Positions 51,141-62,781 of a DNA stretch of 64,000 nt are shown here, piece after piece. The translations under genes were made by a program, and so were the position numbers. The notes below the pieces were generated by a model that was given only the letters and a program-made list of their open reading frames with translations, was not told the origin of the DNA and did not search any database. Origin of the DNA: Vibrio sp. SNU_ST1 (GTDB taxonomy: Bacteria > Pseudomonadota > Gammaproteobacteria > Enterobacterales > Vibrionaceae); NCBI RefSeq assembly GCF_030563405.1, contig NZ_CP130748.1:248001-312000 (forward strand), given 5' to 3'. Position 1 is the first letter of the stretch; every line of letters starts with the position of its first letter.

Positions 51141-54100
51141 GTGGGAAGTAATGTAAGGCAAAAGATTGACGCTCTGTTGAAGCAACGAATTTTACTGATT
51201 GATGGTGGCATGGGTACCATGATTCAGGATTATAAATTGGAAGAGCGAGACTATCGCGGTGAGCGATTTGCTGATTGGCATAGTGACTTAAAGGGTAACA
51301 ATGACCTTTTGGTACTTACGCAGCCTAAGCTTATCAAAGATATCCATATGGAGTATTTGGAAGCCGGTGCTGATATCCTCGAGACCAATACCTTTAACGC
51401 TACAACCATCGCTATGGCCGACTATGATATGGAAAGTCTTAGCGAAGAAATTAACTATGCTGCTGCTAAGTTGGCTCGTGAAGCGGCAGACGAATGGACA
51501 GTGAAGACTCCTGATAAACCCCGTTTCGTGGCGGGTGTGTTAGGTCCAACTAACCGAACTTGTTCTCTCTCCCCAGATGTTAATGATCCGGGCTATCGTA
51601 ATGTTAGCTTTGATGAACTTGTTGAGGCTTACTCTGAATCGACTCGTGCGCTTATCAAGGGCGGTTCAGACTTAATTCTTATTGAAACTATCTTCGATAC
51701 GTTAAACGCGAAAGCGTGTGCTTTTGCGGTTGAATCTGTCTTTGAAGAAGTAGGTATCATTTTACCGGTTATGATCTCCGGTACTATCACCGATGCATCT
51801 GGTCGAACGCTTTCCGGACAAACAACAGAAGCATTCTATAATGCCCTTCGTCATGTAAAACCTATCTCATTTGGATTGAACTGTGCATTAGGTCCTGACG
51901 AACTGCGTGAATACGTTGGTGAAATGTCTCGTATTTCAGAATGCAATGTTTCCGCTCACCCTAATGCAGGTTTACCTAATGCATTCGGTGAATATGACTT
52001 GTCTCCAGAAGATATGGCTGAACACGTTAAGGAATGGGCTGAAAGTGGCTTCTTGAACTTAATTGGTGGCTGTTGTGGTACAACGCCAGAACATATACGC
52101 CAAATGGCAGAAGCGGTTGAAGGTGTAAAACCGCGCCAACTACCAGATTTACCAGTTTCATGTCGTCTCTCTGGTTTAGAGCCATTGACGATTTCCAAGG
52201 AATCTCTGTTTGTTAACGTGGGTGAGCGTACTAACGTTACGGGCTCTGCTCGCTTTAAGCGCCTTATCAAAGAAGAGCTATACGATGAAGCTTTGAGTGT
52301 GGCTCGAGAGCAAGTTGAGAACGGCGCTCAAATTATCGATATCAACATGGATGAAGGGATGCTAGACGCTGAGGCGTGTATGGTTAAATTCCTTAACCTA
52401 TGTGCGTCTGAACCTGAGATCTCGAAAGTCCCAGTGATGGTCGACTCTTCAAAATGGGAAGTGATTGAAGCGGGCTTGAAATGTATTCAGGGTAAAGGCA
52501 TCGTTAACTCTATCTCATTGAAGGAAGGGAAAGAAAAGTTTGTCGAACAAGCGAAACTGGTTCGCCGATATGGTGCAGCCGTTATCGTGATGGCGTTCGA
52601 TGAAGTTGGTCAAGCTGATACTCGAGAGCGTAAGGTTGAGATTTGTACTAATGCCTACAATATTCTGGTTGATGAAGTTGGTTTCCCGCCAGAAGATATT
52701 ATTTTTGACCCGAACATTTTCGCGGTTGCGACGGGTATTGATGAGCATAATAACTATGCGGTCGACTTCATTGAAGCGGTAGGGGACATCAAACGCGATC
52801 TTCCGCATGCGATGATCTCTGGTGGTGTATCGAATGTTTCGTTCTCATTCCGAGGTAATAACTACGTTCGTGAGGCAATCCACGCAGTATTTCTATACCA
52901 CTGTTTTAAAAACGGTATGGATATGGGCATCGTAAATGCTGGGCAATTAGAGATTTACGATAATGTCCCTGAGGATTTACGTGAAGCCGTTGAAGACGTG
53001 GTTCTAAACCGCCGAGATGATTCAACTGAGCGCTTGCTAGATATCGCGACTGAGTATCTAGAGCGTGCAGTTGGAAAAGTTGAAGATAAATCAGCTTTAG
53101 AGTGGCGTACCTGGCCAGTCGAAAAACGCTTAGAGCATTCCTTAGTGAAAGGTATTACCGACTTTATTGTTGAAGATACCGAAGAAGCTCGTGTTAATGC
53201 TTCTCGTCCTATCGAGGTGATTGAAGGCCCATTAATGGATGGCATGAATGTGGTTGGTGACCTCTTTGGTGAAGGTAAGATGTTCCTTCCTCAAGTGGTG
53301 AAATCTGCCCGTGTTATGAAGCAAGCGGTAGCCCATCTAGAACCATTTATTAATGCAACCAAAGATGTTGGTGCGACTAACGGAAAAATATTACTTGCGA
53401 CCGTAAAAGGCGATGTTCACGATATTGGTAAAAACATTGTGGGCGTTGTCTTGCAGTGTAATAACTACGACATTATCGATTTAGGAGTGATGGTTTCATG
53501 TGAAAAAATCCTTAAGGTCGCTAAGGAAGAGAACGTCGATATCATTGGCCTTTCGGGTTTGATCACTCCTTCACTGGATGAGATGGTTCATGTGGCTAAA
53601 GAGATGGAGAGACAAGGCTTTAAACTGCCTCTTCTTATTGGTGGAGCTACGACATCTAAAGCGCATACAGCCGTTAAGATTGAACAGAACTACTCTGAAC
53701 CTGTGGTCTACGTAAACAATGCTTCACGTGCGGTGGGTGTATGTACCTCATTGCTATCTAAAGAGTTGAAGCCTGCCTTTGTTGAGACGTTGGATATTGA
53801 TTACGACCGTGTGCGAGATCAGCACAATCGTAAGAAACCACGTACTAAGCCTGTTACGCTTGAACGCGCTCGTGCTAATAAAGTGGCGATTGATTGGAGA
53901 GCTTATACGCCGCCGGCACCCGCTAAGCCGGGAGTACACATATTCAATGATTTTGATGTCGCGACTTTACGCCAGTACATAGACTGGACGCCATTCTTTA
54001 TGACATGGTCGCTAGTCGGAAAGTACCCTGCAATCCTTGAACATGAAGAAGTGGGTGAAGAAGCAAAACGTTTATTCAAAGATGCCAATGATTTACTGGA

Positions 54101-54818
54101 CCGCGTAGAGAAAGATAAGTTGCTCGAAGCGCGTGGTATGTGTGCCATGTTCCCTGCGAACAGTGTTGGTGATGATATTGAGGTATATACCGATGAATCT
54201 CGTACTGAAGTTCTAAAGGTTCTACACAACCTTCGTCAGCAAACCGAAAAGCCCAAAGGATTCAACTACTGTTTGTCTGATTACATCGCTCCAAAAGAAA
54301 GCGGGAAAGCGGACTGGATTGGCGGTTTTGCCGTAACGGGGGGGATTGGTGAACGTGAATTGGCTGATGAATACAAAGCCAATGGCGATGATTACAATGC
54401 CATCATGATTCAAGCGGTTGCTGACCGATTGGCTGAAGCGTTCGCGGAGTATCTGCATAAAGAAGTGAGAAAGGATATTTGGGGTTACTCGCCAGATGAG
54501 GACTTGTCTAACGACGATTTGATTCGAGAGAAATACCAAGGTATTCGTCCTGCTCCGGGTTACCCTGCTTGCCCAGAGCATACTGAGAAAGGCACGTTGT
54601 GGGAGTTGATGGACGTTGAAAAAGCAATCGACATGTCGCTAACCACGAGTTACGCAATGTGGCCAGGTGCTTCAGTGTCTGGTATGTATTTTTCACATCC
54701 TGACGCCCGATACTTTGCGATTGCACAAATTCAACAGGATCAAGTGGATAGCTATGCTGACCGTAAAGGTTGGGATATGTTAGAAGCTGAGAAGTGGTTA
54801 GGTCCGAACATTAACTAG
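51141..54818 (+). CDS. metH: Cobalamin-dependent methionine synthase
   Basis: The 1225-residue protein (GTG start, SD AATGAGG) has all four modules. The homocysteine-binding barrel (about 5-330) has its zinc cysteines, including [10 protein letters not shown]. The methyl-tetrahydrofolate barrel (about 355-620) opens with [14 protein letters not shown]. The B12 cap and Rossmann domain (about 650-900) has [13 protein letters not shown], whose His replaces the lower axial ligand of cobalamin. The SAM-binding reactivation domain (about 905-1225) has [12 protein letters not shown]. It transfers the methyl group from 5-methyl-THF to homocysteine. Single gene with its own MetJ-type promoter and a downstream terminator. 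Confidence 0.98.
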   Translation: MGSNVRQKIDALLKQRILLIDGGMGTMIQDYKLEERDYRGERFADWHSDLKGNNDLLVLTQPKLIKDIHMEYLEAGADILETNTFNATTIAMADYDMESLSEEINYAAAKLAREAADEWTVKTPDKPRFVAGVLGPTNRTCSLSPDVNDPGYRNVSFDELVEAYSESTRALIKGGSDLILIETIFDTLNAKACAFAVESVFEEVGIILPVMISGTITDASGRTLSGQTTEAFYNALRHVKPISFGLNCALGPDELREYVGEMSRISECNVSAHPNAGLPNAFGEYDLSPEDMAEHVKEWAESGFLNLIGGCCGTTPEHIRQMAEAVEGVKPRQLPDLPVSCRLSGLEPLTISKESLFVNVGERTNVTGSARFKRLIKEELYDEALSVAREQVENGAQIIDINMDEGMLDAEACMVKFLNLCASEPEISKVPVMVDSSKWEVIEAGLKCIQGKGIVNSISLKEGKEKFVEQAKLVRRYGAAVIVMAFDEVGQADTRERKVEICTNAYNILVDEVGFPPEDIIFDPNIFAVATGIDEHNNYAVDFIEAVGDIKRDLPHAMISGGVSNVSFSFRGNNYVREAIHAVFLYHCFKNGMDMGIVNAGQLEIYDNVPEDLREAVEDVVLNRRDDSTERLLDIATEYLERAVGKVEDKSALEWRTWPVEKRLEHSLVKGITDFIVEDTEEARVNASRPIEVIEGPLMDGMNVVGDLFGEGKMFLPQVVKSARVMKQAVAHLEPFINATKDVGATNGKILLATVKGDVHDIGKNIVGVVLQCNNYDIIDLGVMVSCEKILKVAKEENVDIIGLSGLITPSLDEMVHVAKEMERQGFKLPLLIGGATTSKAHTAVKIEQNYSEPVVYVNNASRAVGVCTSLLSKELKPAFVETLDIDYDRVRDQHNRKKPRTKPVTLERARANKVAIDWRAYTPPAPAKPGVHIFNDFDVATLRQYIDWTPFFMTWSLVGKYPAILEHEEVGEEAKRLFKDANDLLDRVEKDKLLEARGMCAMFPANSVGDDIEVYTDESRTEVLKVLHNLRQQTEKPKGFNYCLSDYIAPKESGKADWIGGFAVTGGIGERELADEYKANGDDYNAIMIQAVADRLAEAFAEYLHKEVRKDIWGYSPDEDLSNDDLIREKYQGIRPAPGYPACPEHTEKGTLWELMDVEKAIDMSLTTSYAMWPGASVSGMYFSHPDARYFAIAQIQQDQVDSYADRKGWDMLEAEKWLGPNIN

Positions 54819-54853
54819 TTTGAATCTATGACGGGTTTTGATTCGTAAAAATA

Positions 54854-54883
54854 AAAAAGGGTTGCTTAAGAGCAACCCTTTTT
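54854..54883 (+). terminator. Bidirectional terminator between metH and lysC
   Basis: AAAAAGGGTTGCT / AGCAACCCTTTTT stem with a TAAG loop. Flanking A and T runs serve both convergent genes. Confidence 0.9.
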
Positions 54884-54926
54884 GTATCTGCGTTTGGTAG
54901 TTTTAAATTAATCGAGAAACCATTTT

Positions 54927-56294
54927 TTATTCAAACAGTTCTTGATGCAGTTTTTGAATCGCTAACTTAGACACAGGTTCATCTAGCAAGAAGCATAGGT
55001 TATGTGGGCTTGCTCCGTAACAAATCATACGTAGGTTGAAATCTTCTAGAGTACCGAACACCTGCTTAGCATAGCCTTTGCTTTCACTCATGTTATTGCC
55101 AATAAGAGCAACAAGGCATAGGTCGTGCTCAATATCTACGGAACACAACTCTTCAAGCTCAAGGCGAGCGGCTTCAGGTAACTGAGGAGCACCACCAGAT
55201 GTATCTGTTTGATCGAGGGTCAGTGAGACACTGATCTCTGAGGTGGTGATAAGGTCGACAGAGATCTTATGTTTAGCAAGGATCTCGAATACCTTCGCCA
55301 AAAAGCCATAAGCATGGAACATATTCGCGCTACGAAGCGTAACCATGGTTTGGTTGCAACGTAGAGCAAGCGCTCTGAATAGAGGTGAGCTCTCTACTTG
55401 CTGGCGAATCCAAGTCCCACCGAGCTCTGGTGCTTTAGAAGAGCCGACAAAGACAGGGATTTGGTGGCGTAGTGCAGGTACTAGAGTCGAAGGGTGTAAG
55501 ATTTTCGCGCCAAAGTTTGCCATTTCTGATGCTTCGCTGAAACTGATCTCTGGGATAGGAGATGCTTTCGATGCGATGCGAGGATCTGTGGTGTAAATGC
55601 CCGGAACATCAGTCCATATTTCTAAACCAATAGCTTGTACTGATTCGGCAATCAGTGCTGCAGAATAATCACTGCCACCACGGCCTAAAGTCGTGGTGTT
55701 ACCTTCGTTATCAGCACCGATAAAACCTTGGGTAACGACAACTTGCTGTTGGCACAGTGGAATCAGTTTCTGTTGCGCTAGAGCGGCAATATCTTCTAGC
55801 TGTGGCTCTGCTTTACCGAAGTCATCATTAGTGCGCATCACTTCTCTGATATCAAAACGAACGGCAGGTGTGCCACGTTCACGGATGATTTGAGCCAAGA
55901 TGTGTGTCGACATCAACTCGCCACATGCGACAAGGTGATCGGTCAGCTTTGTGCTGATTTGGAATGATGCTGCTTCGGCTGCACTCGCAATATCATCGAG
56001 AATGCTATGAACCTCCTTCTCGATACAGTTCGGATCGGCTAACTGAGCTAGAATCGTATTATGAATGTCGGTTAACTGTGTGACTAGTTCTTGGCGACGA
56101 GTTTTATCTTGAACCCCATTCGCGAGTTCAACAAGTAGGTTAGTAACGCCTGAGCACGCGCTGCTCACGACTAGTTTCGTATTCGAGTTATTTTCAATAA
56201 TGGAAGCACAACGGCTCATTGCTTCAAAGTTGGCAACACTTGTTCCACCAAACTTAGCGACATTAAAAGAACCAGCTACATTAGATGCACTCAC
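54927..56294 (-). CDS. lysC: Lysine-sensitive aspartokinase III
   Basis: The 455-residue protein (GTG start with GGGAG upstream) begins NVAKFGGTSVANFEAM, the kinase ATP-binding motif. It has the aspartate-binding TTLGRGGSDYSAALIAE and ends in a pair of ACT domains (about 310-455) that bind lysine. It is monofunctional (no homoserine dehydrogenase part), like E. coli LysC. It phosphorylates aspartate, the first step to lysine, threonine and methionine. A lysine riboswitch precedes it, so both expression and activity respond to lysine. Confidence 0.96.
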   Translation of the reverse strand: MSASNVAGSFNVAKFGGTSVANFEAMSRCASIIENNSNTKLVVSSACSGVTNLLVELANGVQDKTRRQELVTQLTDIHNTILAQLADPNCIEKEVHSILDDIASAAEAASFQISTKLTDHLVACGELMSTHILAQIIRERGTPAVRFDIREVMRTNDDFGKAEPQLEDIAALAQQKLIPLCQQQVVVTQGFIGADNEGNTTTLGRGGSDYSAALIAESVQAIGLEIWTDVPGIYTTDPRIASKASPIPEISFSEASEMANFGAKILHPSTLVPALRHQIPVFVGSSKAPELGGTWIRQQVESSPLFRALALRCNQTMVTLRSANMFHAYGFLAKVFEILAKHKISVDLITTSEISVSLTLDQTDTSGGAPQLPEAARLELEELCSVDIEHDLCLVALIGNNMSESKGYAKQVFGTLEDFNLRMICYGASPHNLCFLLDEPVSKLAIQKLHQELFE

Positions 56295-56329
56295 GATATA
56301 TCTCCCACGATTTCCTAAAATAAAATTAC

Positions 56330-56347
56330 GGTTGGGTAATCCAACGT
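56330..56347 (-). terminator. Possible expression-platform hairpin of the lysC riboswitch
   Basis: Read on the minus strand, CGTTGGATTACCCAACCG forms a stem followed by TAATTTTATTTT, about 35 nt before the lysC start. It is a weak intrinsic terminator or a translation-controlling stem. I cannot tell which. Confidence 0.4.
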
Positions 56348-56400
56348 CCGATGTTGTTCGAAGAGAGTTTTAGAGCAAAAAGAGAGGAATTATTAGAATA

Positions 56401-56580
56401 GTAACCTCAGAAGCTCTTCACCATATAGAAATGGTGACAGTTGACGGGATTCAGCCCGCTCAACCGATAATAAAGGTCCTGCATCCTTTTATTATCTCGG
56501 CACTGCTCCCCATAAATGTTTTGTATTGGAAATGCGGTTCCACAAAACACCTGCCTGGGCAGTGCTCCTCTTCTGCTAGA
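56401..56580 (-). promoter_or_regulatory. Lysine riboswitch (L box) of lysC
   Basis: On the minus strand the leader shows the conserved order of the L-box aptamer: AGAAGAGGAGCACTGCC, GGGGAGCAGTGCCGAG, CGGTTGAGCGGGCTGAATCC, GTCACC, and GGTGAAGAGCTTCTGAGG closing the P1 stem (CAGAAG with CTTCTG). It sits between the promoter and lysC, as in E. coli and other gammaproteobacteria. Confidence 0.92.
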
Positions 56581-56590
56581 TAGCCATTTC

Positions 56591-56619
56591 ATTGAACGTG
56601 TTTGCGGTAACAATGTCAA
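56591..56619 (-). promoter_or_regulatory. Probable lysC promoter
   Basis: On the minus strand TTGACA (56619-56614) and TTCAAT (56596-56591) are 17 bp apart, placing the start site just before the riboswitch. Confidence 0.65.
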
Positions 56620-56756
56620 TTCGTAACTTGAGATAATTGAAAAATAATTTTAACAATTATGTGACACTGGTTTGACCTCAATACTTATGGCTAATTGCTG
56701 AGGTAATCAATTTGCTTTAGGGTGGATTGTTCACAACATTAACGTAAGGGATGTAC

Positions 56757-57896
56757 ATGTCTAATTTAACACTCACTACTGCTATTGATAGCTTTTATCC
56801 GCCACACCGAACGTTAATGGGACCGGGGCCTTCAGACATTTCACCTCAAGTTTTACAGGCCTTAAGCCGTCCAACCATTGGTCACCTAGATCCGCTATTT
56901 ATTGCGATGATGGATGAGCTTAAACAGCTTCTCAAATACGCTTTTCAGACGGAAAACGAATTTACGATTGCCGTTTCTGCACCAGGCAGTGCAGGTATGG
57001 AAACCTGTTTTGTTAACTTGATTGAGCCCGGTGAGAAGGTGATTGTTTGTCGCAATGGCGTTTTTGGTGAGCGTATGCGAGAAAATGTTGTGCGTTGTGG
57101 TGGAGAAGCGATCCTTGTCGATGACGAGTGGGGCAAATCCGTTTCTGTTGAAAAGGTAGAAAAGGCATTGGCTGAAAACCCTGATGCAGTTGCTGTCGCA
57201 TTTGTGCATGCCGAGACGTCTACTGGAGCGTTATCGGATGCTCAAGCGATTTCAGCGGTAGCTCGTCAGTTTGATGCGTTGTCGATTGTGGATGCGGTGA
57301 CATCATTAGGTGGTGTGCCATTGTTAGTTGATGAATGGCAGCTTGATGCGGCTTACTCTGGCAGTCAGAAGTGTCTGTCTTGTGTACCTGGTTTATCTCC
57401 AGTGACGTTCTCTCAACGAGCTGTTGATAAAATGAAAGCACGTCAAATTCCCGTACAAAGCTGGTTTTTGGATCAGAGCTTGGTATTAGGTTATTGGAGT
57501 GGAGAAGGTAAGCGTAGCTATCACCACACTGCGCCTGTGAACAGCCTATATGCTCTGCATGAGTCGTTGGTTTTGTTAAAAAATGAAGGCCTAGATAATG
57601 CGTGGTCTCGTCACTATGCGATGCACCAAGAACTTAAAGCTGGCGTAGAAGCTTTGGGGTTGGAATTTGTGGTTGCTGAAGAGAGTCGCTTACCTCAATT
57701 GAATGCGCTTTACTTCCCTGAAGGGATTGATGAAGCCAAAATAAGAACGCAGCTGTTAGAAGAGTATAATCTTGAAATCGGTGCTGGGCTGGGCTCTCTG
57801 GCTGGGAAGGCTTGGCGCATTGGTTTAATGGGTTATGGCGCTCGAAAAGAGAATGTCGCTTTGTGCTTAAAAGCGTTACAAGACGTTTTAAAATAA
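56757..57896 (+). CDS. Class V aminotransferase (alanine/serine-glyoxylate type)
   Basis: I prefer the second ATG at 56757 (379 residues), which has GGGAT 7 nt upstream. The fold-type I PLP enzyme has LMGPGPSDISPQVLQAL at the N-terminus (substrate loop), VSAPGSAGMETCFVNL, VDAVTSLGGVPLLVDEW (PLP-binding Asp) and SGSQKCLSCVPGLSPVTFS with the Schiff-base Lys. This is the alanine-glyoxylate / serine-pyruvate aminotransferase family, and the physiological amino donor is not evident. It is divergent from lysC, as I recall for VC0392 of V. cholerae. Confidence 0.88.
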   Translation: MSNLTLTTAIDSFYPPHRTLMGPGPSDISPQVLQALSRPTIGHLDPLFIAMMDELKQLLKYAFQTENEFTIAVSAPGSAGMETCFVNLIEPGEKVIVCRNGVFGERMRENVVRCGGEAILVDDEWGKSVSVEKVEKALAENPDAVAVAFVHAETSTGALSDAQAISAVARQFDALSIVDAVTSLGGVPLLVDEWQLDAAYSGSQKCLSCVPGLSPVTFSQRAVDKMKARQIPVQSWFLDQSLVLGYWSGEGKRSYHHTAPVNSLYALHESLVLLKNEGLDNAWSRHYAMHQELKAGVEALGLEFVVAEESRLPQLNALYFPEGIDEAKIRTQLLEEYNLEIGAGLGSLAGKAWRIGLMGYGARKENVALCLKALQDVLK

Positions 57897-57920
57897 CGGT
57901 AATAAATTGAAGTTTAAAAG

Positions 57921-57951
57921 AAAAGCGCACGAGAGATCGTGCGCTTTTTTG
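57921..57951. terminator. Bidirectional terminator between the aminotransferase and pglL
   Basis: AAAAGCGCACGA / TCGTGCGCTTTT stem with a GAGA loop, T6 on one side and A run on the other. Confidence 0.9.
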
Positions 57952-58000
57952 TGCCTAACCGAAAGGTCAAAAATGGTGCTTTAGTTCCGAGAGCTAAACA

Positions 58001-59764
58001 TCACTCAGCAGACGACAGGTTATCTTCTGCTTGTAATACTTTTTTATACTGAACCTTTGAAAAGTCTCGACCTGGGAACAAGAAGCTCGCTTCACTGCGA
58101 ATTTGTTCTGCCTTGCTGTGATCTCCTAATCCTTGATACGCGAGAATCAAGTTGCTGTAGAAAGCAGGTCTTGGCTTACTCTTTATGATCTCTAACGACC
58201 AATCTATATAAGGTTGGATCAGGCTAGGATCTGCTTTATAAAGGCCGATATTTAGATAGGTACTGTACACGTCCCAATCATAGCGATCTTTCCATACGAC
58301 GGGGTTCGTTACCTGCTTAAGAATGTCCGGGTTTTTCGGCTTAGACATTTCAAATTTAGTGAGTACATAATTGGTGTGTAAGGCACTCAGCATATAAAAG
58401 CTCACCAAAATAGGAACGACTAAGCTCGATACTCTAAATAGGGTTTTACTGACGATACTAAACGGCTGTTGGTAGTGACGAGAAGCTCGTTGATCGACCC
58501 AGTAAATCAAAATGATAAAGGTTATCCAATGAATCGCCGAGTGGTAAAAAGGATACTCAAGCTGAGAATGTAAGAGTATCGGTATGAACAGTGCAAGCAG
58601 TGCTAGACGTGTTCCTTTCGCTGAGTTAACTATGCGTGACATCACCAATACCGCAGCAATCAAGATACCGATAATTGGTACAATTCCACCTTCTACTCCC
58701 CAAAACAGGAACTCATTGTGTGGGTGATCCATTGAAGGAAGGCCGGGATGATAATTTGAGTTAAGTTGATGCTGGCGAGCCGTGTATAGCGTGTATTCGG
58801 ATTCGAATTTTCCGTAGCCATAACCGGTAAATGGTTTTTCTATCATCATATCGAGCGCTTGTGGAAAGGTATAAGCTCGTGGACTTTCTAAGTTAGTTCT
58901 CTTACTTGCGAGGCTATCAGTTGCACTAAGGCTGATAACCGAAAAAGCGACGACGATACCGACGAGCACTGATGCACACCATCCGTAGAAGCGTTTCTTG
59001 GTCGAGAATTTGTAAAGGTAAGGCAGAATGCAGACAAACCCGATTACGGCAGCCAACCATCCTGTACGTGATGCGATGATGATCAGCAAAGGTACGGTTA
59101 AGGTTGGTGTCAGGTATAGTAAGAACGACTCGCTAATTTTGTGATTATATTTAGCGGGTTGCCTTGTTAAAAGATAAGCTGACAGCACAAAACCAGTAGC
59201 AAGAAAGCTTGCCATTACATTGGGTTGTTGGAATATCCCATATGGTTGGTTTGCAGCAGTGTTGTAGCTAAATAAGTTGCCAGGTTCTAAGAAGAAATAT
59301 TGGACATAGCCAAATAGTGCTTGTATGACAACAGCAAGCACAATGAACCACAACATGCGCTGCTTGTGCTTATTGCTGAACTTAAATTGTTGCAGCACGA
59401 TGAATAATGCCAAGCCCGCCCACAATCCAAGTAAGCGCCCTGACGAACCTTGAAAAGCGGCGTTGCTGTATAAAATCGGCAGTGTGAGTATGATGCAGCT
59501 TATCAACAAGCCAATCGTTAATTTGGAATACTTGAGTACTCGGTTAGTAGCAAGTTGGTAGAAGCCAATCGCCAACGTAAAGCTAAGGGCTAACCAAGTG
59601 GTTGGATTAAAAGATAAAGCAAGGCCTGAGCCTCCAGGGTTAGGCATGAAAAAATGCATGGCTAATAAGAATACAACAGCTAGAGAGACCAGAAATGCTT
59701 TATTGAGTGGTAGCTTAGTTACCTGATTTTCTAGTTGGGTACCGCTAGTGTGTATTGTTGCCAT
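58001..59764 (-). CDS. pglL: PglL-type O-oligosaccharyltransferase / Wzy-WaaL family ligase
   Basis: The 587-residue inner-membrane protein has about 12-13 helices between residues 20 and 460. The family signature around the large periplasmic loop is GYGYGKFESEYTLY and PSMDHPHNEFLFWGVEGG, the conserved H-x-x-N-E of Wzy_C ligases. The N-terminal HFFMPNPGGSGL and the C-terminal soluble domain with TPR-like helices (about 500-587) match PglL of vibrios. PglL transfers lipid-linked glycans to Ser of proteins such as pilins, whereas O-antigen ligases act on lipid A core. V. cholerae has a characterised PglL at the same locus next to uvrA, as I recall. Confidence 0.82.
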   Translation of the reverse strand: MATIHTSGTQLENQVTKLPLNKAFLVSLAVVFLLAMHFFMPNPGGSGLALSFNPTTWLALSFTLAIGFYQLATNRVLKYSKLTIGLLISCIILTLPILYSNAAFQGSSGRLLGLWAGLALFIVLQQFKFSNKHKQRMLWFIVLAVVIQALFGYVQYFFLEPGNLFSYNTAANQPYGIFQQPNVMASFLATGFVLSAYLLTRQPAKYNHKISESFLLYLTPTLTVPLLIIIASRTGWLAAVIGFVCILPYLYKFSTKKRFYGWCASVLVGIVVAFSVISLSATDSLASKRTNLESPRAYTFPQALDMMIEKPFTGYGYGKFESEYTLYTARQHQLNSNYHPGLPSMDHPHNEFLFWGVEGGIVPIIGILIAAVLVMSRIVNSAKGTRLALLALFIPILLHSQLEYPFYHSAIHWITFIILIYWVDQRASRHYQQPFSIVSKTLFRVSSLVVPILVSFYMLSALHTNYVLTKFEMSKPKNPDILKQVTNPVVWKDRYDWDVYSTYLNIGLYKADPSLIQPYIDWSLEIIKSKPRPAFYSNLILAYQGLGDHSKAEQIRSEASFLFPGRDFSKVQYKKVLQAEDNLSSAE

Positions 59765-59860
59765 AAATCCCTAACCTTATAAAAACAGAGCTTGTTCCTT
59801 CTGAAAAAAGCTCTGTTACTTTAACATTTTTCTGTCTGCTCGCAGGACGCTATTTTACAC

Positions 59861-62692
59861 CTACTTCAAATTTAACATAGGCTTAAGGAAGCGAGCCGTA
59901 TGCGAACCTTCGACTAACGCCACATCTTCAGGTGTGCCTTCTGCAACAATCTCACCACCACCTTGGCCTCCTTCTGGGCCTAAATCTAAGATCCAATCAG
60001 CCGTTTTAACGACATCTAAGTTATGCTCAATCACGACAACCGTATTACCGTGATCGCGCAGTCTATGTAATACCGTTAACAACTGCTGGATATCGTGGAA
60101 ATGAAGACCTGTTGTTGGTTCATCAAGAATGTATAAGGTTTTTCCAGTGTCTCGCTTCGATAGCTCACGCGCTAATTTAACACGCTGGGCTTCACCACCA
60201 GATAAAGTTGTCGCTGCTTGCCCTAAGCGAATGTAAGAGAGGCCCACATCCATTAAGGTTTGCAGCTTACGAGCAATAACAGGCACCGGGTTGAAGTATT
60301 CTCGAGCATCTTCCACAGTCATCTCTAGAACTTCGTCAATGGTTTTACCCTTGTATCGAACTTCTAGAGTTTCACGGTTATAGCGTTTACCTTTACATAC
60401 ATCACACGGTACATACACATCAGGTAAGAAGTGCATCTCCACTTTGATGACACCGTCTCCCTGACACGCTTCACAGCGACCACCACGAACGTTAAAGCTG
60501 AATCGACCTGGCTTGTAGCCGCGAGAACGTGATTCCTGAGTACCTGCGAATAACTCACGGATAGGGGTGAAAATCCCTGTATAAGTTGCAGGGTTTGATC
60601 TTGGTGTTCGGCCAATAGGGCTTTGGTCTATGTCGATCACCTTATCAAAATGTTCTAACCCTTTAATCTTTTTGTGCTGCGCGGGAACTGCAGTTGTTGC
60701 ACCGTTTAATTGAGTGTGGGCGACTTTAAAGAAGGTATCATTAATTAGTGTAGACTTACCTGACCCCGATACACCCGTAATACAGCTGAACAAGCCTACA
60801 GGGATCGTCGCGGTGACATTCTTTAGGTTGTTCCCTGTCGCGCCAACGATCTCGACGACCTTTTTCTTGTCGATAGGCGTTCTTTGTTTTGGTATCGCAA
60901 TTTCTTTGGCTCCGCTCAGGTATTGCCCTGTCAAAGAGTTCGGGTTTTCGATGATGTCTTGCATGGTGCCTTCTGCGACCACGTGTCCACCATGCACACC
61001 CGCACCTGGGCCGATATCGATAACATGGTCAGCACAACGGATTGCGTCTTCATCATGTTCAACAACAAGCACCGTATTACCTAAATCTCTGAGGTGAACC
61101 AAAGTTTGCAGTAGACGTTCATTATCGCGCTGGTGGAGGCCAATCGATGGCTCATCTAGCACATACATGACACCAACTAAACCGGCACCAATTTGGCTCG
61201 CCAAACGAATCCTTTGCGCTTCACCACCAGACAGAGTCTCGGCACTGCGTGATAGGTTAAGGTAGTTCAAACCAACGTTAACTAAGAAATGCAGACGATC
61301 ATTGATCTCTTTCATCACTTTATCAGCGATTTGCCCACGCTGGCCGCTAAGCGATAAGTTTTGGAAAAATTCTAGTGCATCAGCAATGCTGAGCTGAACG
61401 ATTTCTGGCAGTGTGGTATCGCCAATGAAGACATTTCGAGCTTCTAATCTTAAACGAGTGCCATCACAGCTAGAACATGATTTGGTTGATATGTACTTGG
61501 CAAGATCTTCACGCACAGCGCTAGATTCAGTATCGCGGTAACGACGTTCTAATGTATTTAAGATGCCTTCAAATGGATGACGCTTGACTCGAATATCACC
61601 TCTGTCATTGATGTATTTGAATTCTACTTCAGTACGACCTGAACCTTTAAGAATGATCTCTTGAGTCTTTTTCGGTAGAGAATTAAATGGCGCATATAGA
61701 TCAAAACCATAATGGTCTGACAGCGATGTCAGCATTTGGAAATAGTAATAATTTTTCTGATCCCAGCCTTTAATCGCACCTTCTGCAATACTTAGGTTCT
61801 CATCTAAAATTACTCTGCTTGGATCAAAGTATTGTTGAACACCAAGACCATCACACGTACTACAGGCACCTGCCGGGTTATTAAATGAGAATAGGCGAGG
61901 CTCAAGCTCTTGCATGCTGTAACCACATTTTGGACAAGCAAAATTAGCCGAGAACACGATCTCTTCTTGTTCTTTATCATCCATCCAACCGACAACTGCG
62001 ATACCACCAGATAGCTCTAATGTCGTCTCGAACGATTCTGCTAAACGTTGTTGAAGATCTGGGCGAACCTTGAATCTGTCTACCACTACTTCAATGGTGT
62101 GCTTCTTGTGCAGTTCCAATGTTGGAGGATCGGACAGATCACAGGTCTCGCCATCAATACGAGCTCGAATAAAACCTTGTGCGGCTAGGTTTTCCAGTGT
62201 CTTTACATGCTCACCTTTACGTTCTTTGACTATCGGAGCCAGTAGCATCATCTTTGAACCAGCAGGCAGTCCTAAGACTTTATCGACCATTTGGCTGATG
62301 GTTTGTGCTGCAAGAGGGGTGTTATGATCTGGACAGCGAGGTTCGCCGACACGAGCATAAAGTAGCCTTAGATAATCATAGACTTCAGTGATAGTACCAA
62401 CAGTTGAACGAGGGTTGTGAGAGGTCGATTTTTGTTCGATGGAGATGGCTGGAGATAAACCTTCGATGTGGTCGACATCGGGTTTTTCCATGAGAGATAG
62501 AAATTGACGAGCATAGGCCGACAAAGACTCAACATAACGACGTTGACCTTCTGCGTAGAGGGTATCAAACGCAAGTGACGACTTTCCTGAACCTGATAAT
62601 CCGGTGATAACCGTCAGCTTATCACGAGGTATGGTTAGGTTAATGTCTTTGAGGTTATGCGTACGAGCGCCTCTAATTTCTATTTTATCCAT
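59861..62692 (-). CDS. uvrA: UvrABC excision nuclease subunit A
   Basis: The 943-residue protein has two ABC ATPase halves, each with Walker A (GLSGSGKSS near residue 31, GVSGSGKST near 640) and an LSGGEAQR signature. Two zinc modules are present (CPKCGY...CSTCDG around 253-283 and CEACQGDG...CDVCKG around 740-766). It detects bulky DNA damage with UvrB in nucleotide excision repair. A LexA-type site lies 67 bp upstream, so SOS induction is expected. Full family length (E. coli 940). Confidence 0.98.
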   Translation of the reverse strand: MDKIEIRGARTHNLKDINLTIPRDKLTVITGLSGSGKSSLAFDTLYAEGQRRYVESLSAYARQFLSLMEKPDVDHIEGLSPAISIEQKSTSHNPRSTVGTITEVYDYLRLLYARVGEPRCPDHNTPLAAQTISQMVDKVLGLPAGSKMMLLAPIVKERKGEHVKTLENLAAQGFIRARIDGETCDLSDPPTLELHKKHTIEVVVDRFKVRPDLQQRLAESFETTLELSGGIAVVGWMDDKEQEEIVFSANFACPKCGYSMQELEPRLFSFNNPAGACSTCDGLGVQQYFDPSRVILDENLSIAEGAIKGWDQKNYYYFQMLTSLSDHYGFDLYAPFNSLPKKTQEIILKGSGRTEVEFKYINDRGDIRVKRHPFEGILNTLERRYRDTESSAVREDLAKYISTKSCSSCDGTRLRLEARNVFIGDTTLPEIVQLSIADALEFFQNLSLSGQRGQIADKVMKEINDRLHFLVNVGLNYLNLSRSAETLSGGEAQRIRLASQIGAGLVGVMYVLDEPSIGLHQRDNERLLQTLVHLRDLGNTVLVVEHDEDAIRCADHVIDIGPGAGVHGGHVVAEGTMQDIIENPNSLTGQYLSGAKEIAIPKQRTPIDKKKVVEIVGATGNNLKNVTATIPVGLFSCITGVSGSGKSTLINDTFFKVAHTQLNGATTAVPAQHKKIKGLEHFDKVIDIDQSPIGRTPRSNPATYTGIFTPIRELFAGTQESRSRGYKPGRFSFNVRGGRCEACQGDGVIKVEMHFLPDVYVPCDVCKGKRYNRETLEVRYKGKTIDEVLEMTVEDAREYFNPVPVIARKLQTLMDVGLSYIRLGQAATTLSGGEAQRVKLARELSKRDTGKTLYILDEPTTGLHFHDIQQLLTVLHRLRDHGNTVVVIEHNLDVVKTADWILDLGPEGGQGGGEIVAEGTPEDVALVEGSHTARFLKPMLNLK

Positions 62693-62758
62693 CTCAACTG
62701 ACCATGTAATTTTAAGTGGCTAAAGTATTACATAGAGTGAGATTTGTGCAAAGTTTTA

Positions 62759-62774
62759 CTGGATAAAAAAACAG
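62759..62774 (-). promoter_or_regulatory. LexA (SOS) box upstream of uvrA
   Basis: CTGGATAAAAAAACAG satisfies CTG-N10-CAG with an AT-rich centre; one base differs from the CTGT half-site. It lies 67-82 bp before the uvrA start. E. coli uvrA has a LexA box at the equivalent place. Confidence 0.75.
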
Positions 62775-62781
62775 TAAACAA

